Source: Oscillospiraceae bacterium (GTDB lineage Bacteria; Bacillota; Clostridia; Oscillospirales; Oscillospiraceae). Taken from it: 64,000 nucleotides of DNA. This document shows positions 16,512 through 25,229 of this stretch, piece after piece (the first letter of the stretch is position 1; the number at the start of each line of letters is the position of its first letter). The translations under genes and the position numbers were made by a program. The DNA lies in contig JAFVVI010000006.1 in assembly GCA_017502265.1 (NCBI GenBank), positions 1-64,000 on the forward strand, read 5' to 3'. The notes beneath the pieces were generated by a model, which saw nothing but the letters and a program-made list of their open reading frames with translations, searched no databases and was not told the origin of the DNA.

Positions 16512-17785
16512 TGAACGCAACTGAGGCTATCGAATATATCCATTCCGTGTGCTGGAAAGGCAGCATCCCCGGCCTTGGTCGCACCAACACACTGCTGGAA
16601 AAGATGGGTAATCCCCACAAAGCGCTAAAATATGTCCACATTGCCGGCACCAACGGCAAGGGCAGCACTGCTGCTATGACTGCATCTATTCTCCGCAAAG
16701 CCGGTTACCGCACCGGTCTTTACACCTCCCCTTACATCTATCAGTTCGGCGAGCGGATGCAGGTAGACGGCCAGCTGATCTCCGACGAGGAGCTGGTGGA
16801 CATTGTGGAATATGTCAAGCCTTTGGCGGATTCCATGGAGGAAACACCTACGGAGTTTGAACTGGTCAGCTGCATCGCTTTTGAACATTTCAAGCGGAAG
16901 GGCTGCGATATCGTGGTGCTGGAAGTAGGCATGGGCGGTCTGCTGGACTCTACCAATGTGATCCCCTGCCCGGAGGTGGCCGTCATCACCAACATTGGTC
17001 TTGACCACACGGATATTCTGGGTCACACCTTAGAAGAGATCGCCGCCAACAAGGCCGGTATTATTAAAGAAAACGGCAACGCGGTTATCTACCGGGGCAC
17101 GCCTTCCGTGGAAGCCGTATTTGAAAAGGTCTGCGCCGAGAAAAACACCGCGCTGAAAAAGGCGGATTTTGCCGGCCTGAAGCTGAAAGAACACAATCTG
17201 TTTGAGCAGGTTTTTGACTGCGGTGACTATCAAGATATCCACCTGCCCCTGCTGGGCGACCATCAGCTGCACAACGCCGCTGTAGTGCTGGCCGTAACAG
17301 AGACCCTTATAGAAAAGGGCTGGAAGATCACCCGGCAGAACATCTACGACGGTATGCGTGATGTGTCCTGGCCCGGCCGGTTTGACATTGTGAGCCGGGA
17401 TCCCCTGTTTATCATCGACGGCGGCCACAATCCCCAGTGCTTAGAGGCTCTGGTGAAGAACATTCAGGACTATCTCACCGGCCGCCGGGTCATCGCCCTG
17501 ACCGGCGTTCTGGCCGACAAGGACTACGGTGATATGTACAAGCCCGTAATGCCCTTTATTCAGCAGTTTGTCTGCGTGACACCTCCCAACCCCCGCCGCC
17601 TGCCGGCAGAAGAATTGGCAGCGCATCTGTCCAATGTGGGCGCTACGGCCACCGCCTGCGAGGATATTCCCGCCGGTGTCCGCAAGGCGATCCAGCTGGC
17701 AGGAAAAGATGGCGTTGTGCTGTGCTTCGGCTCGCTGTACACCATCGGCGACATCCGCAACGCCCTGTTAGACGAAACCAAATAA
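16511..17785 (+). CDS. folC: Folylpolyglutamate synthase / dihydrofolate synthase
   Basis: A 424-aa Mur-ligase-type enzyme that adds glutamate to folates with ATP, so trapping them in the cell. GTNGKGST (46-53) is the P-loop, VLEVGMGGLLDSTN and TNIGLDHTDILG are the family signatures, and FIIDGGHNPQCLEAL lies in the C-terminal domain. The ATG shares one base with the folT stop, so the genes are translationally coupled and both answer to the riboswitch. An upstream in-frame ATG (16472) inside folT is rejected. Confidence 0.95.
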   Translation: MNATEAIEYIHSVCWKGSIPGLGRTNTLLEKMGNPHKALKYVHIAGTNGKGSTAAMTASILRKAGYRTGLYTSPYIYQFGERMQVDGQLISDEELVDIVEYVKPLADSMEETPTEFELVSCIAFEHFKRKGCDIVVLEVGMGGLLDSTNVIPCPEVAVITNIGLDHTDILGHTLEEIAANKAGIIKENGNAVIYRGTPSVEAVFEKVCAEKNTALKKADFAGLKLKEHNLFEQVFDCGDYQDIHLPLLGDHQLHNAAVVLAVTETLIEKGWKITRQNIYDGMRDVSWPGRFDIVSRDPLFIIDGGHNPQCLEALVKNIQDYLTGRRVIALTGVLADKDYGDMYKPVMPFIQQFVCVTPPNPRRLPAEELAAHLSNVGATATACEDIPAGVRKAIQLAGKDGVVLCFGSLYTIGDIRNALLDETK

Positions 17786-17800
17786 CAAGGAGGATTTCCT

Positions 17801-18241
17801 ATGCATATTCATCACGACCACATTGCCGGCGGTGACCACGCCCACAGCCACGAGCATACCCATTCCCACGAGCACACCCACGACGGCGTGACCCATACCC
17901 ACGAACATACCCACGCTCACGAGCATGGCCACACCCACCCCCACACCCACGACCATCTCCACGGTGACGGCCACACCCACGACCATAGCCACGAATGCTC
18001 CGGCAGCTGCACCGGCTGCGCCTCTAAGTGCGAGCATACCCCCATGGAGGAGCTGACCGCGCTGATGCAGTATATGGCCAATCACAACGCCGCCCACGCC
18101 AAGGAGCTGGCAGACTTAGCCGCCCAGCTGGACAAAGCCGGCAACCACACCGCCTATGAGCAGGTAATGGCCGCCGTGTCCGATTTTGAAAAGGGCAATA
18201 TGCGCCTGCGTATGGTACTGGCAAGTCTGGATATGAAATAA
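17801..18241 (+). CDS. Histidine-rich metal-binding protein
   Basis: 146 aa. Residues 2-65 are a run of His-x and H-E-H-T/H-S-H units with about 28 histidines, followed by a Cys patch CSGSCTGCASKC (67-78) and then an ordinary helical domain (82-146) with NHNAAHAKELADLAAQLDKAGN. The His and Cys region can hold several Ni, Zn or Co ions, as in nickel-storage or chaperone tails. RBS AAGGAGG. A CooT-type nickel protein follows after 11 nt, which favours nickel. No signal peptide, so cytoplasmic. Confidence 0.8.
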   Translation: MHIHHDHIAGGDHAHSHEHTHSHEHTHDGVTHTHEHTHAHEHGHTHPHTHDHLHGDGHTHDHSHECSGSCTGCASKCEHTPMEELTALMQYMANHNAAHAKELADLAAQLDKAGNHTAYEQVMAAVSDFEKGNMRLRMVLASLDMK

Positions 18242-18252
18242 GAGGTAATACT

Positions 18253-18450
18253 ATGTGTCTTTCTACTGTTTATAAAAATAGCCGATCTGAAGAAAATGTA
18301 GTCCTCAAGAATGTGATGCGCATTGACTGCAAGGACGGCATGGTGATCCTGACCGACCTGATGGAAAGGACCGTTGCCATTGAGGGCACGCTGGAAAGCG
18401 CCAATCTGGTGGACGGCTATGTGGTCGTCAAGGAGTATATCCCCGCTTAA
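18253..18450 (+). CDS. CooT family nickel-binding protein
   Basis: A 65-aa protein starting MCLSTVY, the CooT signature in which Cys2 at the dimer interface binds Ni(II). The rest is a small beta fold (ENVVLKNVMRIDCKDGMVILTDLMERTVAIEG). CooT helps load nickel into CO dehydrogenase in organisms that have it; here the client enzyme is not in the window. It follows the His-rich gene by 11 nt and ends at a terminator, so the two form a likely nickel-handling pair. Confidence 0.85.
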   Translation: MCLSTVYKNSRSEENVVLKNVMRIDCKDGMVILTDLMERTVAIEGTLESANLVDGYVVVKEYIPA

Positions 18451-18451
18451 C

Positions 18452-18486
18452 AAAAAACCATCTGTCAGCAGACAGATGGTTTTTTT
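18452..18486. terminator. Bidirectional terminator after cooT-like gene
   Basis: Stem AAAAACCATCTGTC / GACAGATGGTTTTT with an AGCA loop between the convergent CooT and MATE genes. Confidence 0.92.
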
Positions 18487-18487
18487 C

Positions 18488-19861
18488 TTATTCCGTTTCT
18501 CTTCTTCGGATCTCTTTGCCAAGTCTTATCAGTAAAATGCCTGCCAGGATGGTCGCCAGCACATTCACGCCGGGGAAGTTCAACCAAATACCGTCAAGAC
18601 CCAACCCCCACAGGCCACCCAGCAACAGCACCGGGAACACCATAGCCACAGATACGGACACAATGGTTGCCTGGGCCGGTTTTTCGATGGCGCTGAGGTA
18701 GCTTTGGGTCATCACCACGATCCAGCGGAAAATATAGGCAGTACAGAAGATCCGGACACCGTGAGTGGCCAGCTCCAGAAGCCTTGTGTCTGCGCTGTCC
18801 ACAAACAGCGACGCCACTGTCCGGGGGCAGAAGAACAAAAAAGATGTAGAAAGCACAGCCACTACAGCAGTACCGGTAAAGCCGCACCGGGCGATTTTCT
18901 TCACTCTGTCAAAATTCCGCGCGCCCCAGTTATAGCCCAGCGCCGGGGACAGGGAGTCGCTGATGCCGTAAAGCAAAGGCCAGCACAGGTCACTGGCGTA
19001 CATCAGCACCGCGTATGCGGCAACAGCGGTAGTGCCGCCACCCTCTCCCAGCATCCTGACACCCAGGGTCATCAGAGAAATATTCATCAGAATGGATGTG
19101 ACGCGGCCTGCGATATTACTCAAGAAGATTGGGCTGCCGCAGGCGGCAATTTGCTTGAGCATCGCCCAGGAAAACCGGGGTTTTACAAACTGCAGCAGGG
19201 TCTTTCGCCGCAAAAACGGAATCAGCGCCGCTATAGAGCTGGCGCACATGGAAATGCACACCGCCAGCGCCGAGCCTACCACATCCATATGAAACTGCAG
19301 CAGCAACAGCGCCAACAGGCCGATGGTGCCGAAATTAGACACCACATTGATGGCCATACTGGTCTTGACATAGCCGCTGATGCGCAAGTAATTGTCCATA
19401 GCGAAAAAGATGGTGGTCAGCGGGCTGCACAGGGCGAAAGTCCGCAGATACCGCACGGAGGTATCCAGCAGCACATCGCTTGCGCCCATCATTCGGGCCA
19501 GAGGCTCGGCGGCAAAGAACATCACGCCACCCATCAATATCGATGCCAGCAGGATGAGAATCACGGAGCAGGAGAAAACATTGTTGGCAGTTTTCTTATC
19601 TCCCCTGCCCAATGCAATAGAGATTGGCGCCGACGCGCCCACGCCCACCAGGTCAGCCAAAGAAAAGTTGATCATCACCAACGGCATAGCGATATTTACC
19701 GCCGCGAACGCGCCCTCACCCAAGGTCTTGCCGATAAAGATACCTTCAAAGACGCTGTACACGGACATAGCAAACATACTCACCATACCCGGCAACGCCA
19801 CCACAAAGAACAGTTTCCACGGATTCATGGTGGCATACATCAATTCTGTTTTCGTTTTCAT
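18488..19861 (-). CDS. MATE family efflux transporter
   Basis: A 457-aa protein with 12 hydrophobic segments and the MATE repeat features: PGMVSMFAMSVYSVFEGIFIGKTLGEGAFAAVNIAMPLVMI near 24-64 and GCPIFLSN-like CGSPIFLSNIAGR near 238-250. MATE pumps export cationic drugs or metabolites using Na+ or H+; substrate is unknown. RBS GAGAGGAAA. Single gene, divergent from nagB. Confidence 0.93.
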   Translation of the reverse strand: MKTKTELMYATMNPWKLFFVVALPGMVSMFAMSVYSVFEGIFIGKTLGEGAFAAVNIAMPLVMINFSLADLVGVGASAPISIALGRGDKKTANNVFSCSVILILLASILMGGVMFFAAEPLARMMGASDVLLDTSVRYLRTFALCSPLTTIFFAMDNYLRISGYVKTSMAINVVSNFGTIGLLALLLLQFHMDVVGSALAVCISMCASSIAALIPFLRRKTLLQFVKPRFSWAMLKQIAACGSPIFLSNIAGRVTSILMNISLMTLGVRMLGEGGGTTAVAAYAVLMYASDLCWPLLYGISDSLSPALGYNWGARNFDRVKKIARCGFTGTAVVAVLSTSFLFFCPRTVASLFVDSADTRLLELATHGVRIFCTAYIFRWIVVMTQSYLSAIEKPAQATIVSVSVAMVFPVLLLGGLWGLGLDGIWLNFPGVNVLATILAGILLIRLGKEIRRRETE

Positions 19862-19995
19862 CTGAGGTATTTCCTCTCTGTATTGGTATTGCCATTATAA
19901 AGGTTTTTCCAAAAATATACAAGTGAAAAATATAGGTATTTCCTGCACTTTTGGCTCTGTGTAATTTTTATATCCTTTCTGGAATAAATTTTTTA

Positions 19996-20024
19996 TTTAC
20001 AAATGAAAAAATGAGGAGTATAAT
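19996..20024 (+). promoter_or_regulatory. Promoter of nagB
   Basis: TTTACA (19996-20001), a 17-nt spacer and consensus TATAAT (20019-20024). Confidence 0.8.
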
Positions 20025-20032
20025 CTATCCGT

Positions 20033-20062
20033 GGAGAATTTCTCCCTATTCGAAATAGGAGC
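20033..20062 (+). promoter_or_regulatory. nagB leader hairpins touching the ribosome binding site
   Basis: GGAGAATTTCTCC (20033-20045) and CCTATTCGAAATAGG (20046-20060) are two adjacent palindromes in the short leader. The second pairs away AGG of the AGGAG ribosome site (20058-20062), so it could act as an RNA switch or, as DNA, as an operator just downstream of the promoter. Confidence 0.5.
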
Positions 20063-20070
20063 GTGAACCT

Positions 20071-20856
20071 ATGAAACTGATTATTAAAAACGATTATGAA
20101 GCAATGTGCGAATGGGCAGCAAACCATATCGCCGATGCAATCAGGGGCCACAAAGAGGACCGGCCCTTCGTGCTGGGTCTGCCTACCGGCTCTTCCCCTC
20201 TGGGCGTGTACAGACGGCTGGTGGAAATGAACAAGGCCGGCAAGCTGACCTTCAAGAATGTCGTCACCTTCAATATGGACGAGTATGTGGGTCTGCCCCG
20301 GGAGCATGACCAGAGCTACTGGTACTTTATGCACGACAACCTGTTCAACCACATCGACATTCCCGCTGAGAACGTCAACATCCTCAACGGTATGGCCGAG
20401 GATCTGGAAGCTGAGTGCGCCCGGTATGAAGCGAAGATCGCTTCCTATGGCGGCATCGACCTGTTCCTGGGCGGCAGCGGCGTGGACGGCCACATCGCAT
20501 TCAACGAGCCTTTCACCAGCCTGGCTTCCCGCACCGGCGTCCGTGCTCTGACCGAGGATACCCTGATCGTCAACTCCCGCTTCTTTGATAACGACCCCAA
20601 CAAGGTCCCCAAGACCGCTCTGTCCGTGGGCGTGGGCACTGTCTGCGATTCCAAGCAGGTACTGCTCATTATCAGCGGCCACAATAAGGCCCGTGCCCTG
20701 CGTCACTGCGTCGAGGGCGGCGTAGACCACGCCTGGACCATCAGCGCTCTGCAGATGCACCCCGACGGCATCGTTGCCTGCGACGAGGCTGCCTGCGGCG
20801 AGCTGAAGGTAGATACCTACAAGTACTTCAAGGAAATCTACAAGAACGAAAAGTAA
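20071..20856 (+). CDS. nagB: Glucosamine-6-phosphate deaminase
   Basis: 261 aa. It converts glucosamine 6-phosphate to fructose 6-phosphate and ammonia. Motifs: [14 protein letters not shown] near 36-49, [10 protein letters not shown] near 67-76 with the catalytic Asp, and [13 protein letters not shown] near 138-150, which normally reads [13 protein letters not shown]. No nagA or regulator adjoins it; the leader palindromes may be the control site. It links amino-sugar catabolism to the glycolytic genes earlier in the window. Confidence 0.95.
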   Translation: MKLIIKNDYEAMCEWAANHIADAIRGHKEDRPFVLGLPTGSSPLGVYRRLVEMNKAGKLTFKNVVTFNMDEYVGLPREHDQSYWYFMHDNLFNHIDIPAENVNILNGMAEDLEAECARYEAKIASYGGIDLFLGGSGVDGHIAFNEPFTSLASRTGVRALTEDTLIVNSRFFDNDPNKVPKTALSVGVGTVCDSKQVLLIISGHNKARALRHCVEGGVDHAWTISALQMHPDGIVACDEAACGELKVDTYKYFKEIYKNEK

Positions 20857-20867
20857 AATCCGTTGTC

Positions 20868-20900
20868 AAAAGCCGCTGTCCGTGGGACAGCGGCTTTTTT
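20868..20900 (+). terminator. Terminator after nagB
   Basis: Stem AAAGCCGCTGTC / GACAGCGGCTTT with a short loop, then T-run, 12 nt past the nagB stop. Confidence 0.9.
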
Positions 20901-20903
20901 CTT

Positions 20904-20940
20904 GTGCAAAAACACAAGCCCGGTGTAACCCGGGCTTGTA
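20904..20940 (-). terminator. Terminator of the citrate transporter gene
   Basis: On the minus strand a stem ACAAGCCCGGG / CCGGGCTTGT is followed by TTTTT. It lies back to back with the nagB terminator. Confidence 0.8.
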
Positions 20941-20971
20941 CGCAATCATATTGCATTGTTGGGAACGCAAG

Positions 20972-22303
20972 TCAAAACACAAACAGGCCGGTCAGGCAAG
21001 CGAAGACCGTCATAGCAACGGTAACCAGAATAAAGTACTTCAGACAGTATTTTTGCCAAGCGCCGATATCCAAATCCAGCAGACCGGTAAACAGGAAGAA
21101 TGTACCCACCATGGGGCTTGTAGGCCAGCCTACGGTCATCTGTCCGATCATAGATGCCCGGGCAATATCGACGCCGTTGGTTCCCAAAGCCTCTGCGGTT
21201 TCAATGAGAATGGGCAAAATGCCATAGTAATAGGAATCCGCATCAAAGAGAATGGACAGGGGAATTGACAACACACCGATGATCGGCGCCATAAATTTGG
21301 ACATCGCATTGGGGATCAACTTTACCAAGGTGGTTGCCATAGCGGCAGACATACCGGACTTGCCCATAATACCCATCAGAACGCCCGCAGAGAAAATAAT
21401 GCAGGTCAGGCCAATGGCATCCTTGCCCTTGTCCTCCAGCAGCTTCCGTTGGGTAGCCGGGTCCCAATAATTGATAATCAACGCCACCGCTGTGCCGATC
21501 ATAAATGCAATCAGCGGCTTGACGATACCGCTGATCAGCAGGCCGATGACCAGCAGAATCAGCAGCCAGTTGACCACGATCAGCTTGGGCCGCCGCATTT
21601 GCATCTGTTCCTCAGTGAGCTGGGTAATAAATTCATCCATATTCAGCGGCGCGTTTTCTTTCAAGATACCTTCTGCGATCAGGCGTTTCTTTTCCTTGCG
21701 TCCGATCATCACACAAATTACCGCAGCCACCACCGTACCGAAGATCTGGGTAGGAATGAACGGGATCCACAATTCCATAACATCCATTTCCAAAACGGAA
21801 GCTGCGCGCATAGTGGGTCCTCCCCAGGGAATGGCGTTCATTAGACCTGCGCCCAGGCCCAAAGCCATAGCAAAGGAGGTATTCTTCATATGCAGCCGCT
21901 TGAAAATAGGCAGCATGGGCGGAACTACCAACAGGCAGGTAACCACACCGGAGCCGTCCAGATGGACGATGCTGGCAAAGAGAAACACACCCAGCATCAA
22001 ACGGACCGGGTCACCCTTGGTGGCTTTGATGATACGGTTGACGAAGGGATCGAATGCGCCGGTTTCGCTCAAGATGCCGAAGAACGCCACGGAGAAAATG
22101 AACATCACACCGGTCTGGGAAATGGAATTGATGCCGCTGAGGATGTACTCACCTAAAGAGGCGCCTTTGCCGATTAAAAGGCAGACGATGATGGGCACCA
22201 TAGAGATCGCCACATAGGGGGAAGTCCATTTTCGGTTCAGCAGGATGAGGATCACCGCGATGGTTAAAAAACCGGCGATACTCAAAATTGTGGTCTCTGA
22301 CAT
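20972..22303 (-). CDS. CitMHS-type citrate/carboxylate transporter
   Basis: A 443-aa protein with about 11-12 hydrophobic spans. FASIVHLDGSGVVTCLLVVPPMLPIFKRL near 109-137 and GLGAGLMNAIPWGGPTMRAASVL near 149-171 match the CitMHS/DctM-like transporters that carry metal-complexed citrate with protons. DADSYYYGILPIL in the second half is the mirror motif. Substrate is inferred from the family. RBS GAGGTG. It is divergent from a LysR gene that probably controls it. Confidence 0.88.
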   Translation of the reverse strand: MSETTILSIAGFLTIAVILILLNRKWTSPYVAISMVPIIVCLLIGKGASLGEYILSGINSISQTGVMFIFSVAFFGILSETGAFDPFVNRIIKATKGDPVRLMLGVFLFASIVHLDGSGVVTCLLVVPPMLPIFKRLHMKNTSFAMALGLGAGLMNAIPWGGPTMRAASVLEMDVMELWIPFIPTQIFGTVVAAVICVMIGRKEKKRLIAEGILKENAPLNMDEFITQLTEEQMQMRRPKLIVVNWLLILLVIGLLISGIVKPLIAFMIGTAVALIINYWDPATQRKLLEDKGKDAIGLTCIIFSAGVLMGIMGKSGMSAAMATTLVKLIPNAMSKFMAPIIGVLSIPLSILFDADSYYYGILPILIETAEALGTNGVDIARASMIGQMTVGWPTSPMVGTFFLFTGLLDLDIGAWQKYCLKYFILVTVAMTVFACLTGLFVF

Positions 22304-22355
22304 AATTTCACCTCAAAATTGATTATTTATTCAAACAGTCGGACTGATGAATTGA

Positions 22356-22384
22356 TTGACAACGGGATTTTACGACAATATAAT
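22356..22384 (+). promoter_or_regulatory. Consensus promoter of the LysR gene
   Basis: TTGACA (22356-22361), 17-nt spacer, TATAAT (22379-22384): all twelve positions match the sigma-A consensus. It lies in the 114-bp divergent gap where the LysR protein would also bind. Confidence 0.85.
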
Positions 22385-22417
22385 TAAACTTAGAAATATA
22401 GCAAAACGGAGTAACTT

Positions 22418-23341
22418 ATGAAGCAACAAGAGATAAAGGTTTTTCTGGCCATTGCCAAATACAGAAGCATCTCCGCCGCAGCAGCCGCGCTCCATTATGC
22501 CCAGCCTACCGTCTCTGCTTACCTCAACCAGCTGGAGCAATCGCTGGGCGTGCAGCTGGTGATGCGGGCAAAAGGAAAGCGGGAGGTGGAACTTACCCCG
22601 GCGGGAATGGACTTTCTCCATCTGGCCCGGCAGTATGCGGAACTGGATGATCGCTTTGCCCGATTCGTCAAAGAACATCAGCGCGGGACTCTTCGGCTGG
22701 CTGCCAGTGTGGTGTCCCACCAGTACATCGTCTGCCATTTGATCCAGAAATTGATTCACGCCGTGCCAGATGTGGAGATCCGTCTGAGCACCCTGGAAAT
22801 TAAGGACATGGAACAAGCGATGGAAGATCATGCCTTTGATGTGGCTATCTGCTATGACGCCCCTGCCTCTCCCGGTGTAAATCCCGGGCACATTACCCAA
22901 GTGCCGCTTTTTAAGGAGGATTACAGCATTCTTTGCCCCATCGACACGCCCTTGCCGGACCGGTTGCTCTCCCCGGAGGAGTTGGATCCTGCCTTTGAGG
23001 TAGTGCATCAGGGATACGGCAGCCAACTGTTTCAGAATTGGCGGGACGCTCAGGGATTTGGAGATACCAAGCCCTTTTTTAAAGCCAGCAGTATCCTGTC
23101 CGTCCATACATATTTAACCGACCCCCGCTGCTGGGGATTTGTGCTTTCCAATGTGGCATTACAAATGGTTGCGGCCCATCCCGAAAAGCTGACCATCCGC
23201 CGGGTATCTCCCGGGCCTATGCACCGGATTTGCAACGCCTTGATCCTTAACGCCTATCCGGAGGAAAAAGTCATCCGCGCTTTGCTGCAATGTATGGATA
23301 TGTTTGTTGCAGAGCGACCCCATTTAAAAAAGGTCCTCTGA
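22418..23341 (+). CDS. LysR family transcriptional regulator
   Basis: 307 aa. The winged HTH (1-60) reads FLAIAKYRSISAAAAALHYAQPTVSAYLNQLEQSLGVQL, followed by a periplasmic-binding-type effector domain (90-300). LysR proteins bind next to their own promoter and activate the divergent gene with a small-molecule co-inducer; here that gene is the citrate-type transporter, so a carboxylate effector is a fair guess. RBS CGGAG. Confidence 0.93.
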   Translation: MKQQEIKVFLAIAKYRSISAAAAALHYAQPTVSAYLNQLEQSLGVQLVMRAKGKREVELTPAGMDFLHLARQYAELDDRFARFVKEHQRGTLRLAASVVSHQYIVCHLIQKLIHAVPDVEIRLSTLEIKDMEQAMEDHAFDVAICYDAPASPGVNPGHITQVPLFKEDYSILCPIDTPLPDRLLSPEELDPAFEVVHQGYGSQLFQNWRDAQGFGDTKPFFKASSILSVHTYLTDPRCWGFVLSNVALQMVAAHPEKLTIRRVSPGPMHRICNALILNAYPEEKVIRALLQCMDMFVAERPHLKKVL

Positions 23342-23449
23342 CTCTGCCGGCATCGTGCCCACCAGTCATATTTTACAAGAAAATCCTACTGAGATAAAAT
23401 AGAAAAATCGGGGAGATTCTACATAAAATATAGATGTTTACCTATATTT

Positions 23450-23486
23450 AAAACGCCCTCTGCGAAAATTCGCAGAGGGCGTTTTG
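23450..23486. terminator. Bidirectional terminator between LysR and thrH genes
   Basis: A 15-bp perfect stem AAAACGCCCTCTGCG / CGCAGAGGGCGTTTT with a short AT loop, between convergent genes. Confidence 0.92.
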
Positions 23487-23499
23487 GGTTTGTATGTAA

Positions 23500-24099
23500 T
23501 TACAGGACTTTTTTGATGGCTTCCAGCAGGTCGTCATAGCGCTCGAAGGCTGCGTACTGGGGGTAATCCTTCTTGATCTGCTCGGTGGTGCGGAACAGGA
23601 AGCCTGCCTTGGAGGCCTGGATCATACCCAGGTCGTTGAAGCTGTCGCCGGCGGCGATGGTATCAAAGCCCATTGCCTGCAGACTCTTGACCGTGGTAAG
23701 CTTGGATTTGGGGCAGCGCATCTTGTAATCGGTGATGCTGCCGTCCTCCCCTACCACCAGTTCGTTGCAGAAAATGGTGGGCATACCCAGCTTCTCCATC
23801 AGCGGCTGGGCAAACTGGGTGAAGGTGTCGCTGACGATGATGGTCTGGGTCAAGCTACGGAGCTTGTCCAAAAATTCCTTAGCGCCCTCCAGAGGATCGA
23901 TTTTAGCAATGGTGGCCTGGATATCATTCAGCTTCATGCCGTGCTCCCGGAGGGTATCCAGACGCCACTTCATCAGCTTATCATAATCCGGCTCATCACG
24001 GGTGGTCCGGGACAACACGCTGATGCCGCTTTCCTTGGCGAAAGCGATCCAAATTTCCGGAACCAAAACACCCTCAAGGTCTAAGCATACTACATTCAT
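23500..24099 (-). CDS. thrH: ThrH-type phosphoserine phosphatase / homoserine phosphotransferase
   Basis: 199-aa HAD hydrolase. CLDLEGVLVPE (5-15) is the ThrH variant of motif I (DLEG rather than DxDGT), IIVSDTFTQF is motif II and AAGDSFNDLGMI is motif IV, with the conserved Lys in PKSKL. ThrH dephosphorylates phosphoserine and can move the phosphate to homoserine. RBS AAGGGAG. Single gene; the 196 bp upstream (to 24,295) holds no gene that I can see. Confidence 0.9.
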   Translation of the reverse strand: MNVVCLDLEGVLVPEIWIAFAKESGISVLSRTTRDEPDYDKLMKWRLDTLREHGMKLNDIQATIAKIDPLEGAKEFLDKLRSLTQTIIVSDTFTQFAQPLMEKLGMPTIFCNELVVGEDGSITDYKMRCPKSKLTTVKSLQAMGFDTIAAGDSFNDLGMIQASKAGFLFRTTEQIKKDYPQYAAFERYDDLLEAIKKVL

Positions 24100-24295
24100 A
24101 ATAAATCTCCCTTATCATATGTTAATGGCTTTTATCACCACGATTTAGGCCATTATAGACTACTTTATCACGGAATTCAAGGGGGGACAGCGACATTGTA
24201 TTGTTAATTGCACTAAAATAAGGACTTTCCGATTTTTGGTTGCCATGATATTGTCTTAAAACCAACTGTGCGGCAACCCTTTCATATCGTTGTTT

Positions 24296-24973
24296 TTAAC
24301 CGTTTGTCAAATCACCGTTACCTCCGACCGGTATCACATCACCAAGATATGTCGGCTTGGGCTTGAAGACACATTTGGCAAAATCCTTACACCTTGCCAA
24401 AATTTCACGAAAATCTCGCATGGATTGGCCTGCATATCTGTTAAGATCAGCAGATACGCCATAGGCTTCTATTCCCAGTTTTTCGGCAATATACAACGCG
24501 CGGTAGAGATGATACTCCTGGGTGATAATTATCACTTTATCAGCCTCAAAAATCTTCTTTGCACGATACACGGTTTCGTATGTAGAGAAACCTGCATGGT
24601 CCATAAACACATTCTCTGATGGTACGCCATTATCAATGGCATATTGCTTCATTGCGCCAACTTCATCATAATCTTTTCGCCCGTGATCACCGCTCATCAA
24701 GAGCTTCGGTGCAGCGCCTGCATTGTAAACCTCAAGACTGCGCATCAAACGGTCACGGAGCATATGGCTAAGACTTCCGTCATCACGGACCTGACAACCG
24801 AGCACAATAATACAATCAACATCTTCCAACTCTGCAACATTTTCGGTTGTAAGAATGCGGTCTTTCGCAACTGATTTCACATAACCATTAACGATGAGTA
24901 ACATTGCCACCCCTACTACAGCCAAACAAAGCAGGATTAACAATGATTTTTTTAACCGTTTTTTCGTTTGCAT
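24296..24973 (-). CDS. SanA/YdcF family (DUF218) membrane-anchored protein
   Basis: 225 aa with one N-terminal membrane anchor (9-29) and a DUF218 domain: DCIIVLGCQVRDDGSLSHMLRDRL near 53-76, LLMSGDHGRKDYDEVGAMKQYAIDNGVP near 91-118, and VIIITQEYHLYRALYIAEKLG near 146-166. SanA/YdcF proteins are linked to envelope integrity and peptidoglycan precursor recycling, without a proven reaction. RBS AAAGGATAAAGG. It is the last gene before the glycan locus and a possible island boundary. Confidence 0.87.
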   Translation of the reverse strand: MQTKKRLKKSLLILLCLAVVGVAMLLIVNGYVKSVAKDRILTTENVAELEDVDCIIVLGCQVRDDGSLSHMLRDRLMRSLEVYNAGAAPKLLMSGDHGRKDYDEVGAMKQYAIDNGVPSENVFMDHAGFSTYETVYRAKKIFEADKVIIITQEYHLYRALYIAEKLGIEAYGVSADLNRYAGQSMRDFREILARCKDFAKCVFKPKPTYLGDVIPVGGNGDLTNG

Positions 24974-25114
24974 TCCTTTATCCTTTCTAACAAAAAGACA
25001 GTATGATAATATCCGTCTTCCCAGGACCTACCAAACCATTCAGTGAAAATTGCTCCTTAAATTACACCTTAAGAATACCGCAAATATACCGCAAAGTCAA
25101 TACGGTTCCCAAAA

Positions 25115-25156
25115 ACAAAAACCCGAAAGTCCTTGACTTACAAGGGCTTTCGGGTT
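25115..25156 (-). terminator. Terminator at the end of the glycan locus
   Basis: On the minus strand AACCCGAAAG...CTTTCGGGTT with an inner CTTG/CAAG pairing, then TTTTTG. It would end the long minus-strand glycan transcript, about 75 bp past its last stop codon. Confidence 0.8.
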
Positions 25157-25182
25157 CTTAAGCCTGTGCATTTCACCGGGGA

Positions 25183-25203
25183 TTTATTCCCACTTGATGG
25201 TGC
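25183..25203 (-). repeat. att-like copy of the guaA 3'-end core
   Basis: TTTATTCCCACTTGATGGT differs at one of 19 positions from the end of guaA (53,305-53,323) and has the same orientation. Read on the minus strand it codes STIKWE-stop, close to the guaA terminus GTIEWE-stop. It lies between the last glycan gene and the terminator, 28 kb from guaA. The match is short, so chance is possible. Confidence 0.5.
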
Positions 25204-25229
25204 TGATAGAACTGGCGGAGGATCTCGTT

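Noticed and set aside
17810..18000. Tandem DNA repeat at the His-rich coding region
   Set aside because: The CAC/CAT-rich pattern is explained by the histidine-rich peptide; the frame is intact and the repeat units are irregular.
18704..19900. 398-codon plus-strand open frame opposite the MATE gene
   Set aside because: His/Gln-rich antisense reading of membrane-protein codons; no ribosome site.
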